The position numbers and the translations under genes are program-made. 64,000 nucleotides of DNA. It comes from Achromobacter kerstersii. GTDB taxonomy: Bacteria > Pseudomonadota > Gammaproteobacteria > Burkholderiales > Burkholderiaceae_B. How positions within the stretch are numbered: the stretch's first letter is position 1; each line of letters begins with the position of its first letter. The DNA lies in NCBI RefSeq assembly GCF_902859595.1, contig NZ_CADIJQ010000013.1, positions 82,740 to 146,739 of the forward strand, read 5' to 3'. This document shows positions 56,587 to 64,000 of this stretch, piece after piece. The notes under the pieces were generated by a model, which was not told where the DNA came from, searched no databases, and was given only the letters and a program-made list of their open reading frames with translations.

Positions 56587-58032
56587 CTACGCCGGAATAC
56601 CGGCGTAGATCTCGACCAGCTTCTTGCGGTCGATCTTATGGTTGTTCGACATGGGCAGCGCCGGGCAGGCCACCAGTTCGGACGGCACCATATAGGGCGG
56701 CAGGCGTTGCGCCAACCGCTCCTTCCAACCGGCCAACGCCTCGGGCGCCAGAAAGCGCGCCGCGGCTTCCTCGGCCACACCTGCCACGAAACCAATCAAG
56801 CGCACCGCCGTGCCATCGGGCCGGCGCAGCACCGCGCAGGCGCCGCCTTCCACGCCGGGCAGACCGTGCAGCGCTTCGTCGATTTCGGCAAGCTCGATGC
56901 GATAGCCGTTCAGCTTGATCTGGTCGTCCATGCGGCCGCGGCAGAACAACAAGCCGCCCTCTTCCATCAGCCCGAGGTCGCCCGTGCGGAATGCGCGGCG
57001 GCCGTCGTCGTAGGTGTAGAGCTTGGCTTCGTTCAGGTCGGGCCGATTCAGATAGCCCCGCATGACGTGGTCGCCCACGATGCAGATCTCGCCTTCGTCC
57101 ACGATCAGCACGCTGTCGGGTTTGGCATGGCCCACCGGCAGCGGGTCATGCGCGGCCAGCACGGCATCGGTGACTTCGATCCAGGTTGTGGCCACCGTGG
57201 CTTCCGTGGGGCCGTAGGTATTCAGGATGACCGCGCCAGGAAAGCGCTGGCGCAGCTTCTTGGCCAGCGCAGCCGGCAAGGGTTCGCCACAGAACAGGAA
57301 CGTGCGCAGCGCCGGCAAGGTGGCCGGCGAAAAATCGCGGTTGGCCAATTGCTGATGTGCAAACGACGGCGTCGATACCCACACCGTCACGCCATGCTCG
57401 GCCAGGCGCGGCATCCAGGTGCCCGCCGCCGCGATCTGCTCGCGCGCATTCAGCACGCAGGCGCCGCCCGAGGCCAGCGTGGCGAACACTTCATACATCG
57501 ACAAATCAAAACTGAACGGCGCCTGGTTCATGAACACGGGCGCATCTCCCAGGCCAAAGCTGCCCAGCATCCAGTCACCCAGCAGGCCAACGCTTTCGCG
57601 GCCGATCTGCACGCCCTTCGGGTCGCCCGTGCTGCCAGACGTGAACATGACGTAAGCCAGGCCGCGCTCGGCCAGCATCGCGCCCTCGCCCGCCGTGAAC
57701 GTGTTCGCCGCGGCATCGTAGACGGCGGCGGCGCGCACGATCTCGACGATGCGGCGCAGGCGCTCGGCCGGATAGATGGTGTCAACGGGAACGAACGGCG
57801 CGCCGATCAGCAGCGCCCCCACCATCGCAACGAAGAACGACGCTTCCTTGTGGCCGTAGATGGCCACGGGCACATCCGGCGCCACGCCGTGCTGGCGGGC
57901 CTTGTCGGCCCAGGCCTGCGCCTCGGCGCGCAACTGCGCCCAGCTCAAGGTGCGGTCGGCGGCGGCGACGGCAAGCGCGTCGGGCGAAATATCGAGTTCA
58001 ACGAACTGGAAGGACTTCAGGTCGAAACGCAT
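56587..58032 (-). CDS. dltA: D-alanine--carrier ligase DltA (DraA-like)
   Basis: A 481-residue adenylating enzyme. It activates D-alanine with ATP and loads it onto the DltC carrier. The ATP/AMP motif MFTSGSTGDPKG lies near residue 129-140, NTYGPTEATVA at the middle, GDLGLMEEGG and the catalytic lysine in NNHKIDRKKL (near the C-terminus) are intact. It lies 16 bp after dltB and is the last gene of the operon. Bordetella carries an equivalent dra locus reported to add D-alanine to an outer-membrane component and raise antimicrobial-peptide resistance. Confidence 0.93.
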   Translation of the reverse strand: MRFDLKSFQFVELDISPDALAVAAADRTLSWAQLRAEAQAWADKARQHGVAPDVPVAIYGHKEASFFVAMVGALLIGAPFVPVDTIYPAERLRRIVEIVRAAAVYDAAANTFTAGEGAMLAERGLAYVMFTSGSTGDPKGVQIGRESVGLLGDWMLGSFGLGDAPVFMNQAPFSFDLSMYEVFATLASGGACVLNAREQIAAAGTWMPRLAEHGVTVWVSTPSFAHQQLANRDFSPATLPALRTFLFCGEPLPAALAKKLRQRFPGAVILNTYGPTEATVATTWIEVTDAVLAAHDPLPVGHAKPDSVLIVDEGEICIVGDHVMRGYLNRPDLNEAKLYTYDDGRRAFRTGDLGLMEEGGLLFCRGRMDDQIKLNGYRIELAEIDEALHGLPGVEGGACAVLRRPDGTAVRLIGFVAGVAEEAAARFLAPEALAGWKERLAQRLPPYMVPSELVACPALPMSNNHKIDRKKLVEIYAGIPA

Positions 58033-58048
58033 GCCGAAACTCCCGGCG

Positions 58049-59176
58049 TCAGATGGGGCTGCGGCCGCTGAACACGTACAGCGCCAGCGCAGCCAGAATC
58101 AAGGTAAGCACGCGGCCCAGGAAGCGCATCACGGGATGCGCCAGGGTCGCTTGCAGCGCAGGACGCGTGCGCGAGGCGTTGATCAGCAGGTTGTGGCCCA
58201 CCGAATACGCGCCGAACATCAGGCCGCTGACGATGTAGTGCAGCGACAAGCCGTTCCACACGCCCATGGCCAGCAGCGTCGCGAAGATGCCGATGTTCTG
58301 CGCGGCCATGCGATGGCGCCCGAAGAACTTGGTCTTGCTCAACGCCTTGTAGATCGGCATGAACACGACGTCGCGCAACCACTCCGACAAGCTGATGTGC
58401 CAGCGGCGCCAGAAGTCCTGCGGATTCAGCGTGGCCAGCGGGTTGCGGAAGTTGATCGGCAAGGTGAAGCCGAACAGCATGCCGATACCGATCGCCATCG
58501 TCGAGTAACCGGCAAAGTCGAAGAACAGATAGGCGCTATAGAGCGACGCGTTCAGCGCCACGCCCGAGAACGAATAGTCGTGCGCGTCCAGCGTGGCCAG
58601 GCCGTAGCGCCAGATCAGCTCGGCCACGCCGAATTTCTGGATCACGCCCAGCATGATGAGCTCAAGCCCCGTCAGCCACGTATTCAGGTTCACGCCTTCA
58701 TAGCCGCGCTTGAGATCGGCCTGAAAATTGCGCCAGCGGTACATCGGGCCGGCCAGCAACGTCAGCGGGAAGAACAGATAGATGAAGTAGTCCAGCGGCG
58801 ACACGCGCTCATTGCGCTGCGCGAACAGCAGCACGTCGATCGCGCGGAACGTGGCGAACGACAGGCCCAGCATCGCGCCCAGGTGCGATACGCCGGTCTT
58901 CACCAGCAGCAACGGCGTCATCGTGATGACCACCGCCAGCCACGTGGGAATGTAGTTGCGGCGCACGGCCCACAAGGCGCCGCCCGAAATGGCCAGCAGC
59001 GCGATGGGCTGATAGGGGCGCGCCCAGAACACCGCCATCCACACGCCCAGACAGATCACGCCGATGATGTGGCGGTAGCCGATCTTGAACGGCATGCCGA
59101 ATGACCGGTACGCCAACAGGCCAAGGCCGCCACACAGGGCGCCGCCAAAAAAGCTCAAGCTTGCGAACAATTCCAT
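58049..59176 (-). CDS. dltB: MBOAT D-alanyl transferase DltB
   Basis: A 375-residue polytopic membrane-bound O-acyltransferase. The MBOAT active-site His is H313 in WNGLSLHY; DFWRRWHISLSEWLRDVVF is the family block. In Gram-positive dlt systems DltB takes D-alanine from DltC in the cytoplasm and moves it across the membrane with DltX and DltD. It starts 7 bp after the small dltX-like gene. Confidence 0.93.
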   Translation of the reverse strand: MELFASLSFFGGALCGGLGLLAYRSFGMPFKIGYRHIIGVICLGVWMAVFWARPYQPIALLAISGGALWAVRRNYIPTWLAVVITMTPLLLVKTGVSHLGAMLGLSFATFRAIDVLLFAQRNERVSPLDYFIYLFFPLTLLAGPMYRWRNFQADLKRGYEGVNLNTWLTGLELIMLGVIQKFGVAELIWRYGLATLDAHDYSFSGVALNASLYSAYLFFDFAGYSTMAIGIGMLFGFTLPINFRNPLATLNPQDFWRRWHISLSEWLRDVVFMPIYKALSKTKFFGRHRMAAQNIGIFATLLAMGVWNGLSLHYIVSGLMFGAYSVGHNLLINASRTRPALQATLAHPVMRFLGRVLTLILAALALYVFSGRSPI

Positions 59177-59183
59177 GGTGCGG

Positions 59184-59309
59184 TCAGAACTGTTGGTATT
59201 GGAATTCGACCTTGATCGGTCCGCCGCTACCCGTGGTGGGTTGAGCCTGCAGCACGAACACCAGGATCACGCCTATGTACAAACACAGGTGCCAGAAGAA
59301 ACGTTTCAT
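59184..59309 (-). CDS. dltX: DltX-like small membrane peptide with C-terminal FxYxxF
   Basis: A 41-codon gene, too short for usual length cut-offs. MKRFFWHLCLYIGVILVFVL forms one membrane helix with a basic N-terminus; a Gly/Pro/Thr-rich linker leads to the terminal hexapeptide FQYQQF. This fits the FxYxxF C-terminal motif of Gram-positive DltX (for example FIYNEF). To my knowledge the motif tyrosine accepts D-alanine as a carrier between DltB and the target polymer. The ATG overlaps the dltD stop by 4 nt (ATGA) and the stop is 7 bp before dltB, so it is coupled on both sides. Position between dltD and dltB, topology and motif all agree. Confidence 0.88.
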   Translation of the reverse strand: MKRFFWHLCLYIGVILVFVLQAQPTTGSGGPIKVEFQYQQF

Positions 59310-60493
59310 CGGGAAAAGTACTCCGCAATGCCTTGGTCCGCCATCGCCCAGCCGAGTTCGGCCAGATGCATGTCGTCACGCACCATGCCGGGTTCAAACG
59401 GGATGCTGTAAAGATCCAGGCAACCCATCTGATAGCGCTGGCACATGCCGGTAATGGCGGCCACCACCGGGTCGAAACGTTCGACATCCAGAATGAGCTT
59501 GGGATTGAACGGCTGGATGACGAAGTACGCCTTCACCCTGCGCTTTTGCAGCAGGGCCATGACGCGCGACAGGTCACCCAGCTCGGTGCGGGTGATCGGG
59601 TCCACGTCGGCGAACTCGTTACGGGCTGGCGAGTACAGCTGCGCCAGGTACTGCTTGTAGTAGTCGTCGCGAACGTCGTAGGGATTGTTGCCGCCCAAGC
59701 CGCGTTCCACTTCACGCGCCTCGTGCGTCAGACGGCCCCACTGCCCTTCGTTCAAGCGCGCCGACGACGGCCAGGACACGAAGCGGTGCGCCGGCACCGA
59801 CAGCTTGCTGCGCGGACGGTCAGGCGCAGGCTCTTTGCGGGCATGCCACCACAGCGACAGCTTGTCCTTGAGCTCGGCCACCTGGCCATTGGCGATCAGC
59901 CAGATCAAGCCCCAGTTCGCGTTGTCGGTGATCCAGTTCTGCATCTGCTCGCGCGTGCTGGGCTGATCCCAGAGGCGATCCCAGACGGGTCCCGTCACGT
60001 GTTCAGCGAACGCGCTGCGCGGCAACTGGCCGCCCGAGGCGAACCAGGCAGGCGACACCATGATCACCAGCCGCGTGTTCGGCGTAAGCGAATCCGCCAC
60101 GGACTCCAGCACGCTGACGATGCCATAGGACTGGAACATGGCGTGGCCGTAGGCCAGCGTCGGCACCTTCAATTCATCGGGGAAGAACCGGTAAGGCACG
60201 AAGCGCAGATCGTGGCTGGACAGTTCGGACGAGCCCAGCACAACCAGCGTCCCGTCGCTCAGGGCGTTGCCCAGGCGATTCAGGTTGACGTGCTGAGTGC
60301 CCCAGTCCGGCCCCAGATTGGGCAGGTAGTTGTTCCTGTCGGCAGCAGCGGTCGACGGGGCAGACGTGGGCGTGACGATACGGCTGAGCAGATCATCCGC
60401 TCCGCAGTACGCGCCAACCGCCAGTGCTACCGCCGTCGCGGCAGCCGCGACGTGGGACAACAACCGGGTATTACGAAGAATGGGCAGCGACAT
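59306..60493 (-). CDS. dltD: D-alanyl transfer protein DltD
   Basis: A 395-residue SGNH-like protein anchored by an N-terminal hydrophobic helix (about 12-30) with the main domain in the periplasm. The catalytic Ser is in GSSEL (87-91), and the DxxH motif is D373-x-x-H376. DltD completes D-alanine transfer to the final acceptor in Gram-positive bacteria. It overlaps the end of dltC by 23 bp and the start of the small gene by 4 nt. Confidence 0.92.
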   Translation of the reverse strand: MSLPILRNTRLLSHVAAAATAVALAVGAYCGADDLLSRIVTPTSAPSTAAADRNNYLPNLGPDWGTQHVNLNRLGNALSDGTLVVLGSSELSSHDLRFVPYRFFPDELKVPTLAYGHAMFQSYGIVSVLESVADSLTPNTRLVIMVSPAWFASGGQLPRSAFAEHVTGPVWDRLWDQPSTREQMQNWITDNANWGLIWLIANGQVAELKDKLSLWWHARKEPAPDRPRSKLSVPAHRFVSWPSSARLNEGQWGRLTHEAREVERGLGGNNPYDVRDDYYKQYLAQLYSPARNEFADVDPITRTELGDLSRVMALLQKRRVKAYFVIQPFNPKLILDVERFDPVVAAITGMCQRYQMGCLDLYSIPFEPGMVRDDMHLAELGWAMADQGIAEYFSR

Positions 60494-60710
60494 AGCCGGC
60501 TAGCGTGCGGACCGACTGAAGATGCTCTGCGATTTCGGGAGCCGGGATGCTGCAGCCGTACTCCGATTCGACCGCAAGCGTGATGTCCACCGCGGCCAGG
60601 GAATCAACCAGGCCAGTGGCAATCAACTGCGTGTCGGGGGTGACTTTCTTCATGACGATCGACTCGACGATCTCGCCGATCTTGGTGTGGAGTTCTTGCT
60701 CGGTATGCAT
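60471..60710 (-). CDS. dltC: D-alanine carrier protein DltC
   Basis: A 79-residue acyl-carrier-like protein. The phosphopantetheine serine is S37 in GLVDSLAAVD. ATG 60710 was chosen over an upstream frame extension of nine codons because it gives the family length. It is the first gene of the dltC-D-X-B-A operon; this order (carrier first, ligase last) differs from the Gram-positive dltX-A-B-C-D order. Confidence 0.92.
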   Translation of the reverse strand: MHTEQELHTKIGEIVESIVMKKVTPDTQLIATGLVDSLAAVDITLAVESEYGCSIPAPEIAEHLQSVRTLAGYVAAHSS

Positions 60711-60768
60711 AGATAGTGCTGATTGCCTCGTCGGCAAAACATCCCCGCCCCTGGGATTCAGGTAAGTG

Positions 60769-60795
60769 AGGATACAGAAAAATGCTGAAACTCAA
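60769..60795 (-). promoter_or_regulatory. Weak candidate promoter for the dlt operon
   Basis: On the minus strand, TTGAGT (plus 60790-60795) and TATCCT (plus 60769-60774) are separated by 15 bp, shorter than the ideal 17. It would give a leader of about 55 nt. Evidence is weak and regulators could be needed. Confidence 0.3.
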
Positions 60796-61063
60796 CTGAC
60801 CGTTCCAGCGATCCAGAACAGCGCCAGGATGCACTTGGTTACATCAAAATCGCATCGTGATGCCGATCGCAGGCGCAATCATTGCACTTCGGACGTTGAA
60901 TCGCCATGAAACTTTTGGGGTAAATCGCGAGAAAAGGCTGGCAAACGTAACGCCTGCGGGTAAATCCCGGGTGCTGCGTTGCGGCAGCGCGACAGATTTT
61001 TACGACTTTACGCCCTGCGCTGGCCCGGCCCCGATATCGGGCAGTGGAGATTCAGGCATGAAA

Positions 61064-61083
61064 AAGCCCCGGAATCGGGGCTT
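61064..61083. terminator. Hairpin upstream of the dlt region
   Basis: An 8-bp stem (61064-61071 with 61076-61083) with a GAAT loop and A-run on the left. It can end transcription toward the minus strand, behind the better terminator at 61119-61142. Confidence 0.55.
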
Positions 61084-61118
61084 GTCTTGCAGCCTGCAAA
61101 CCTGCCGTCGGCATGTAA

Positions 61119-61142
61119 AAAAGCCCGCTTGCGCGGGCTTTT
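61119..61142 (-). terminator. Intrinsic terminator of the glycine-zipper lipoprotein gene
   Basis: A 10-bp stem (61119-61128 with 61133-61142), TTGC loop and T-run in the minus direction. It lies 4 bp after the stop. Confidence 0.85.
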
Positions 61143-61145
61143 GAT

Positions 61146-61649
61146 TTACATCGGGGTGACGCGGGTCGGACCCGAACCACTGATCACTTGAACGCGCTGG
61201 CCCACGCTGACGGGCACATCGGCTTCCTGCGCCACCACACGGGTTTCGCCGTTATCCAGACGCACCGTGATTTCGTAGCCGGAATTCGTGCCAACCCTGT
61301 TCTCTACGGCGTTCCCCGCCAAAGCGCCCAGAATGGCGCCGCCGACGGTTGCAATGGTACGGCCCGTGCCGCCACCGATTGCGTTGCCTGCCACGCCGCC
61401 CAACGCACCGCCGGCCAACATGCCGACGCCGCTGGACTTGTCGTTCTGGATCACGATCGGGCGCACGCCCGTGACCGTACCCGTACGAACGATCTGCTCG
61501 CGCTGGGCCTGGTCGTAGCTGTACACGCCACTGGACGCGCTGCGATTTGCGCAGCCGCCCAGCACAGCCATCGACGTCACAACTGCTGCGATAGCCAACC
61601 ACCGGCCAGTACGCGGCGTCACCAGGGATAGAGATTTACTTTGATTCAT
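61146..61649 (-). CDS. Glycine-zipper 2TM outer-membrane lipoprotein (SlyB/Pcp-like)
   Basis: A 167-residue lipoprotein with lipobox LGGC. A glycine-zipper region (SSGVGMLAGGALGGVAGNAIGGG and ATVGGAILGALAGNAVE) is followed by a beta-rich tail (SGYEITVRLDNGETRVV). Such proteins are found in the outer membrane and help envelope integrity. ATG 61649 starts the signal peptide; a Met further upstream is not supported. It is a single-gene unit. Confidence 0.92.
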   Translation of the reverse strand: MNQSKSLSLVTPRTGRWLAIAAVVTSMAVLGGCANRSASSGVYSYDQAQREQIVRTGTVTGVRPIVIQNDKSSGVGMLAGGALGGVAGNAIGGGTGRTIATVGGAILGALAGNAVENRVGTNSGYEITVRLDNGETRVVAQEADVPVSVGQRVQVISGSGPTRVTPM

Positions 61650-61855
61650 TTGGACTCCTCGATCGGGCACTGCCGACGAACATTGATCATACTCCGCCCA
61701 AAATGAGTGTCAGGCTCCCCTGCAACACACTGAAACTCACGGCCATAGGCGGATAACACCGTGTAAATACGGCGGCCCGAAAGCCGCCGCATTATCAAAA
61801 CTTGATGCATTGTTCGACCGCGCCGCCGCGTGGCGGTTCCCGTCCTGCGTGGGAA

Positions 61856-62797
61856 TCAGGCGGGCAGATGGATGCCGTAGGTGGCGTGCAGCACAGCGTC
61901 GATCTCTGCGCGCGACGGGTTGTGGTTCTGCGGGCCGCGCGAGGCAATCTTGATGGCGCCCATGACGTTGCCCAGGCGGCAGCTGTCTTCCCAGCTCCAG
62001 CCGGTGGTCAGGCCGTACAAGAGGCCGCCGCGCTGTGCGTCGCCGCAACCCGTCGGGTCCACGACCTGCGACGCGCGCACCGGATCAATTTGAATCGTCT
62101 TGCCGCCGGTGTACAGGGTGGCGCCTTCGGCGCCGCGCGTCACGACCACGGCTTGCAGCGTGCTGGCAATGTCCGCCACGCTGCGGCCCGTGCGTTGCTC
62201 AACCACGCCGGCTTCGTAATCATTGACCGTCAGCGCCTGCGCGAGCTTGAGCATGCGTTCGAGATCGGCGCCGTCGAACAACGGCATGGCCTGGCCCAGA
62301 TCGAAAATGAACGGGATGCCACGGCGATGCAGGCGTTCGGCGTGCGCGAACATGCCTTCCTTGGCATCAGGTGCCACGATGGCCCAAGCCGCATCCGCAT
62401 CGCTCAGGTCGTTGTCTGCCGCGAACGACATGGCGCCCGGGTGGAAAGCGGTGATCTGGTTGTCGTCCAGGTCGGTCGTGATGAAGCACTGCGCGGTGAA
62501 GGTGTCGGGGATGACCTTGACGCGGCTGGTGTCGATACCCAGGCCCGACAGGCGCTCCATGTACTCACCCGCGTCTTCGCCAACGGTGGCCACCGGCACG
62601 GGCGCGCCGCCCAGCAGGTTCATGTTGTAAGCGATGTTGCCCGAGCAACCGCCGTATTCCTTGCGCATGCTGGGCACCAGGAACGACACGCTCAGCGACT
62701 GGATGCGGTCAGCCAGGATGTGGTCTTTGAAACGGCCTTCGAACACGGCAATCGTGTCAAACGCCATCGAACCGCAAACCAGAACAGGGGTTGCCAT
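61856..62797 (-). CDS. PfkB family carbohydrate kinase
   Basis: A 313-residue sugar or nucleoside kinase. The N-terminal GGCSGNIAYNMNLLGG block and C-terminal DPTGCGDAQRGGLLYG (anion hole and catalytic Asp; Cys in place of the usual Ala) identify the family. Related proteins in Bordetella are called adenosine kinase-like; substrate is unassigned. It lies 12 bp downstream of the DUF3426 gene and is probably co-transcribed. Confidence 0.92.
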   Translation of the reverse strand: MATPVLVCGSMAFDTIAVFEGRFKDHILADRIQSLSVSFLVPSMRKEYGGCSGNIAYNMNLLGGAPVPVATVGEDAGEYMERLSGLGIDTSRVKVIPDTFTAQCFITTDLDDNQITAFHPGAMSFAADNDLSDADAAWAIVAPDAKEGMFAHAERLHRRGIPFIFDLGQAMPLFDGADLERMLKLAQALTVNDYEAGVVEQRTGRSVADIASTLQAVVVTRGAEGATLYTGGKTIQIDPVRASQVVDPTGCGDAQRGGLLYGLTTGWSWEDSCRLGNVMGAIKIASRGPQNHNPSRAEIDAVLHATYGIHLPA

Positions 62798-62809
62798 GCT
62801 TGTCATCCT

Positions 62810-64000
62810 TTAGGGAAAGAACTTATCGAGTTGGTAGCCATTGACCTGCACACCGGTCACTTCAATGGGTACGGAAATCTTGAGCTCGCCTGCCGGGCCG
62901 AAGGGGCCGCGCAGTTGCTCGGGCGTCAGGTAATTTTCGGGCCTTAGCACTTTGCGCACGACCACGGTGTCCGACAAGTCGGTCAGGTCGAGCACCAGCG
63001 CGGGCCAATGCTGCGGCTTGTCGTAGCGGTTGCGCAGCACCAGGTTCAGCACCAGACGGCTGCGGCCGTCGTCGATCGCGGCGGCGCCCGTAGGCGGCTG
63101 CAAGGACGATGAAGAAATCGCAATGCGTTCCAGGCGGCGCGCGTAGCCGACCGTGCAGCCCAAGGGCTTGCACACCGTCTCCAGCACGGGCCGCATGACG
63201 GGTACGGAATTGGCGATGTCAGTGCGGTAGGCGTACAGCAGTTGCAGGCCCAGCGCGATCAGGCCCAACAGGCAGGCGTAGCCCCACAATTTGCGGAACA
63301 GGCCGCGGCGTTCCTGGCGGTCTTGATCCAGGAATTCGGGCGGCGTTCGGCCGACATCCGTGGCGCTGGAGTAGCGCGTGCGCGTATCGCCCAGGACGGG
63401 TTCGCGGCCGTCGTCGGGCTCGGGCTCGTCGTCGTAGTCGGTGATGCGGATGTGATGCCCGCGGTCGTCATCGGCGTCGAGCTTGTCGTGGGAATGGCGG
63501 GTATCGGCGGCGGCAAGGCGGTCGTCGTCACGGTCGCCATCGGCGTCGTATTCAGTGTCGTTACCGATGCCGCTGCCGCCGTTATCGGCAAACGTCGGCT
63601 CGGCGTGCCCGGCGGCGCGGCGGCGCGCGTCCCAGTCGATGACCGGTTCAGCGGCGCGCGGCGCGAAGACGGGCTCATTGCGGGAAGGGCTGGGACGATA
63701 CGCGCTGTCGTCTTCGCTTGCGTCCTCGTCGTCGGCGTCGTCTTCGGGCAAGTGCGTATCGGGTTCATCGCGCCGGCGAATCGCCTCGCGGCCGCGTAAT
63801 ACGGCGGGCGGAACGGCGGGGGGAACGACGGGCGCAGCAGGTGCAGGCCGAACGGGCTGCGGAGGAGGCGAAACGGCTTGGGGCGGAGGCGAAACGGGCT
63901 CGTCTTCCCACGGTGCGATTTCGCGCGGTTCTGCCGATGGCCGCGACAGCGGTGGCGGCGCGGGCGGCGCCGGCGGCGCGGGCGGCGCGGGCGGCGCGGG
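62810..64000 (-). CDS. DUF3426 (zinc-ribbon) membrane protein, 5' end outside the window
   Basis: The open frame extends from the window edge to the stop at 62810 (396 residues visible), so the start lies beyond 64000. The visible N-terminal part is Pro/Ala-rich (APP repeats near 63950-64000 and PPPQ repeats near 63860), then a long acidic Asp/Glu-rich stretch. One transmembrane helix (YACLLGLIALGLQLLYAY) is followed by a DUF3426 domain ending LRPENYLTPEQLRGPFGPAGELKISVPIEV. Family members start with a zinc ribbon, which would be outside the window. Function is unknown. Confidence 0.85.
   Translation of the reverse strand, partial: PAPPAPPAPPAPPAPPPLSRPSAEPREIAPWEDEPVSPPPQAVSPPPQPVRPAPAAPVVPPAVPPAVLRGREAIRRRDEPDTHLPEDDADDEDASEDDSAYRPSPSRNEPVFAPRAAEPVIDWDARRRAAGHAEPTFADNGGSGIGNDTEYDADGDRDDDRLAAADTRHSHDKLDADDDRGHHIRITDYDDEPEPDDGREPVLGDTRTRYSSATDVGRTPPEFLDQDRQERRGLFRKLWGYACLLGLIALGLQLLYAYRTDIANSVPVMRPVLETVCKPLGCTVGYARRLERIAISSSSLQPPTGAAAIDDGRSRLVLNLVLRNRYDKPQHWPALVLDLTDLSDTVVVRKVLRPENYLTPEQLRGPFGPAGELKISVPIEVTGVQVNGYQLDKFFP

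Larger units (their letters stand above)
60711..61145. other. Gap upstream of the dlt operon
   Basis: No supported gene lies in these 435 bp. It should contain the dlt promoter and the 3' end signals of the 61146-61649 gene. GGGTAAATC occurs twice near 60917 and 60959, a possible direct repeat. Hairpins are listed separately. Confidence 0.5.

Overview
The window is chromosomal DNA of a GC-rich Betaproteobacterium, most likely Achromobacter or a close Bordetella/Alcaligenaceae relative. The evidence is the gene set and order: rplM-rpsI-argC next to erpA; a lysine/alanine-repeat histone H1-like protein of the BpH1 type; a Bug-family binding protein; a dlt-like operon resembling the Bordetella dra locus; and class Ia nrdAB. 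The species cannot be fixed from sequence alone. No prophage, integrase, transposase or CRISPR array was seen.

Layout. 1-324: 3' end of an unidentified secreted/fimbrial-like protein and a tRNA-Ser(GGA). 493-5240 (minus): prkA-yeaH-spoVR stress operon. 6007-9808 (plus): two overlapping genes, a DUF3142 lipoprotein and a large lipoprotein of unknown function. 9805-14708: ribD, a cysteine hydrolase/GlxA-type regulator pair, nrdR and glyA. 14910-20451: LysE exporter, YbhB-like protein, tyrS, M23 peptidase, anmK. 20607-23954 (minus): erpA, DUF6776 protein, argC, rpsI, rplM. 24261-28816 (minus): a full branched-chain amino acid ABC importer (livKHMGF). 29078-36919: TRAP-type binding protein, pmbA, yjgA/darP, an esterase, and a four-gene ABC importer plus isochorismatase-family hydrolase operon. 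37021-46066: Pat-like acetyltransferase, gltX, MFS permease, small lipoprotein, and a LysR/hydrolase/Bug cluster. 46192-54727: Lrp regulator divergent from an indolepyruvate oxidoreductase, then nrdA-nrdB behind a promoter with two NrdR boxes. 55075-56553: histone H1-like gene and yggT. 56587-60710 (minus): a five-gene D-alanylation operon, dltC-dltD-dltX-dltB-dltA. 61146-64000 (minus): glycine-zipper lipoprotein, PfkB-family sugar kinase, and a DUF3426 protein that runs off the end.

The most interesting element is the D-alanylation operon. A 41-codon gene between dltD and dltB encodes a one-helix peptide ending in F-Q-Y-Q-Q-F, the FxYxxF C-terminal signature known from Gram-positive DltX. 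This gives a Gram-negative organism the complete activation (DltA), carrier (DltC), membrane transfer (DltB plus the small peptide) and periplasmic transfer (DltD) set, although it has no teichoic acid. Other points of note are the paired NrdR boxes (31 bp apart) over the nrdAB promoter with nrdR itself in the same window, a 34-bp nested dyad upstream of glyA, two intergenic tandem-repeat arrays, and a Pat-like acetyltransferase that appears to lack part of its ATP-grasp module.
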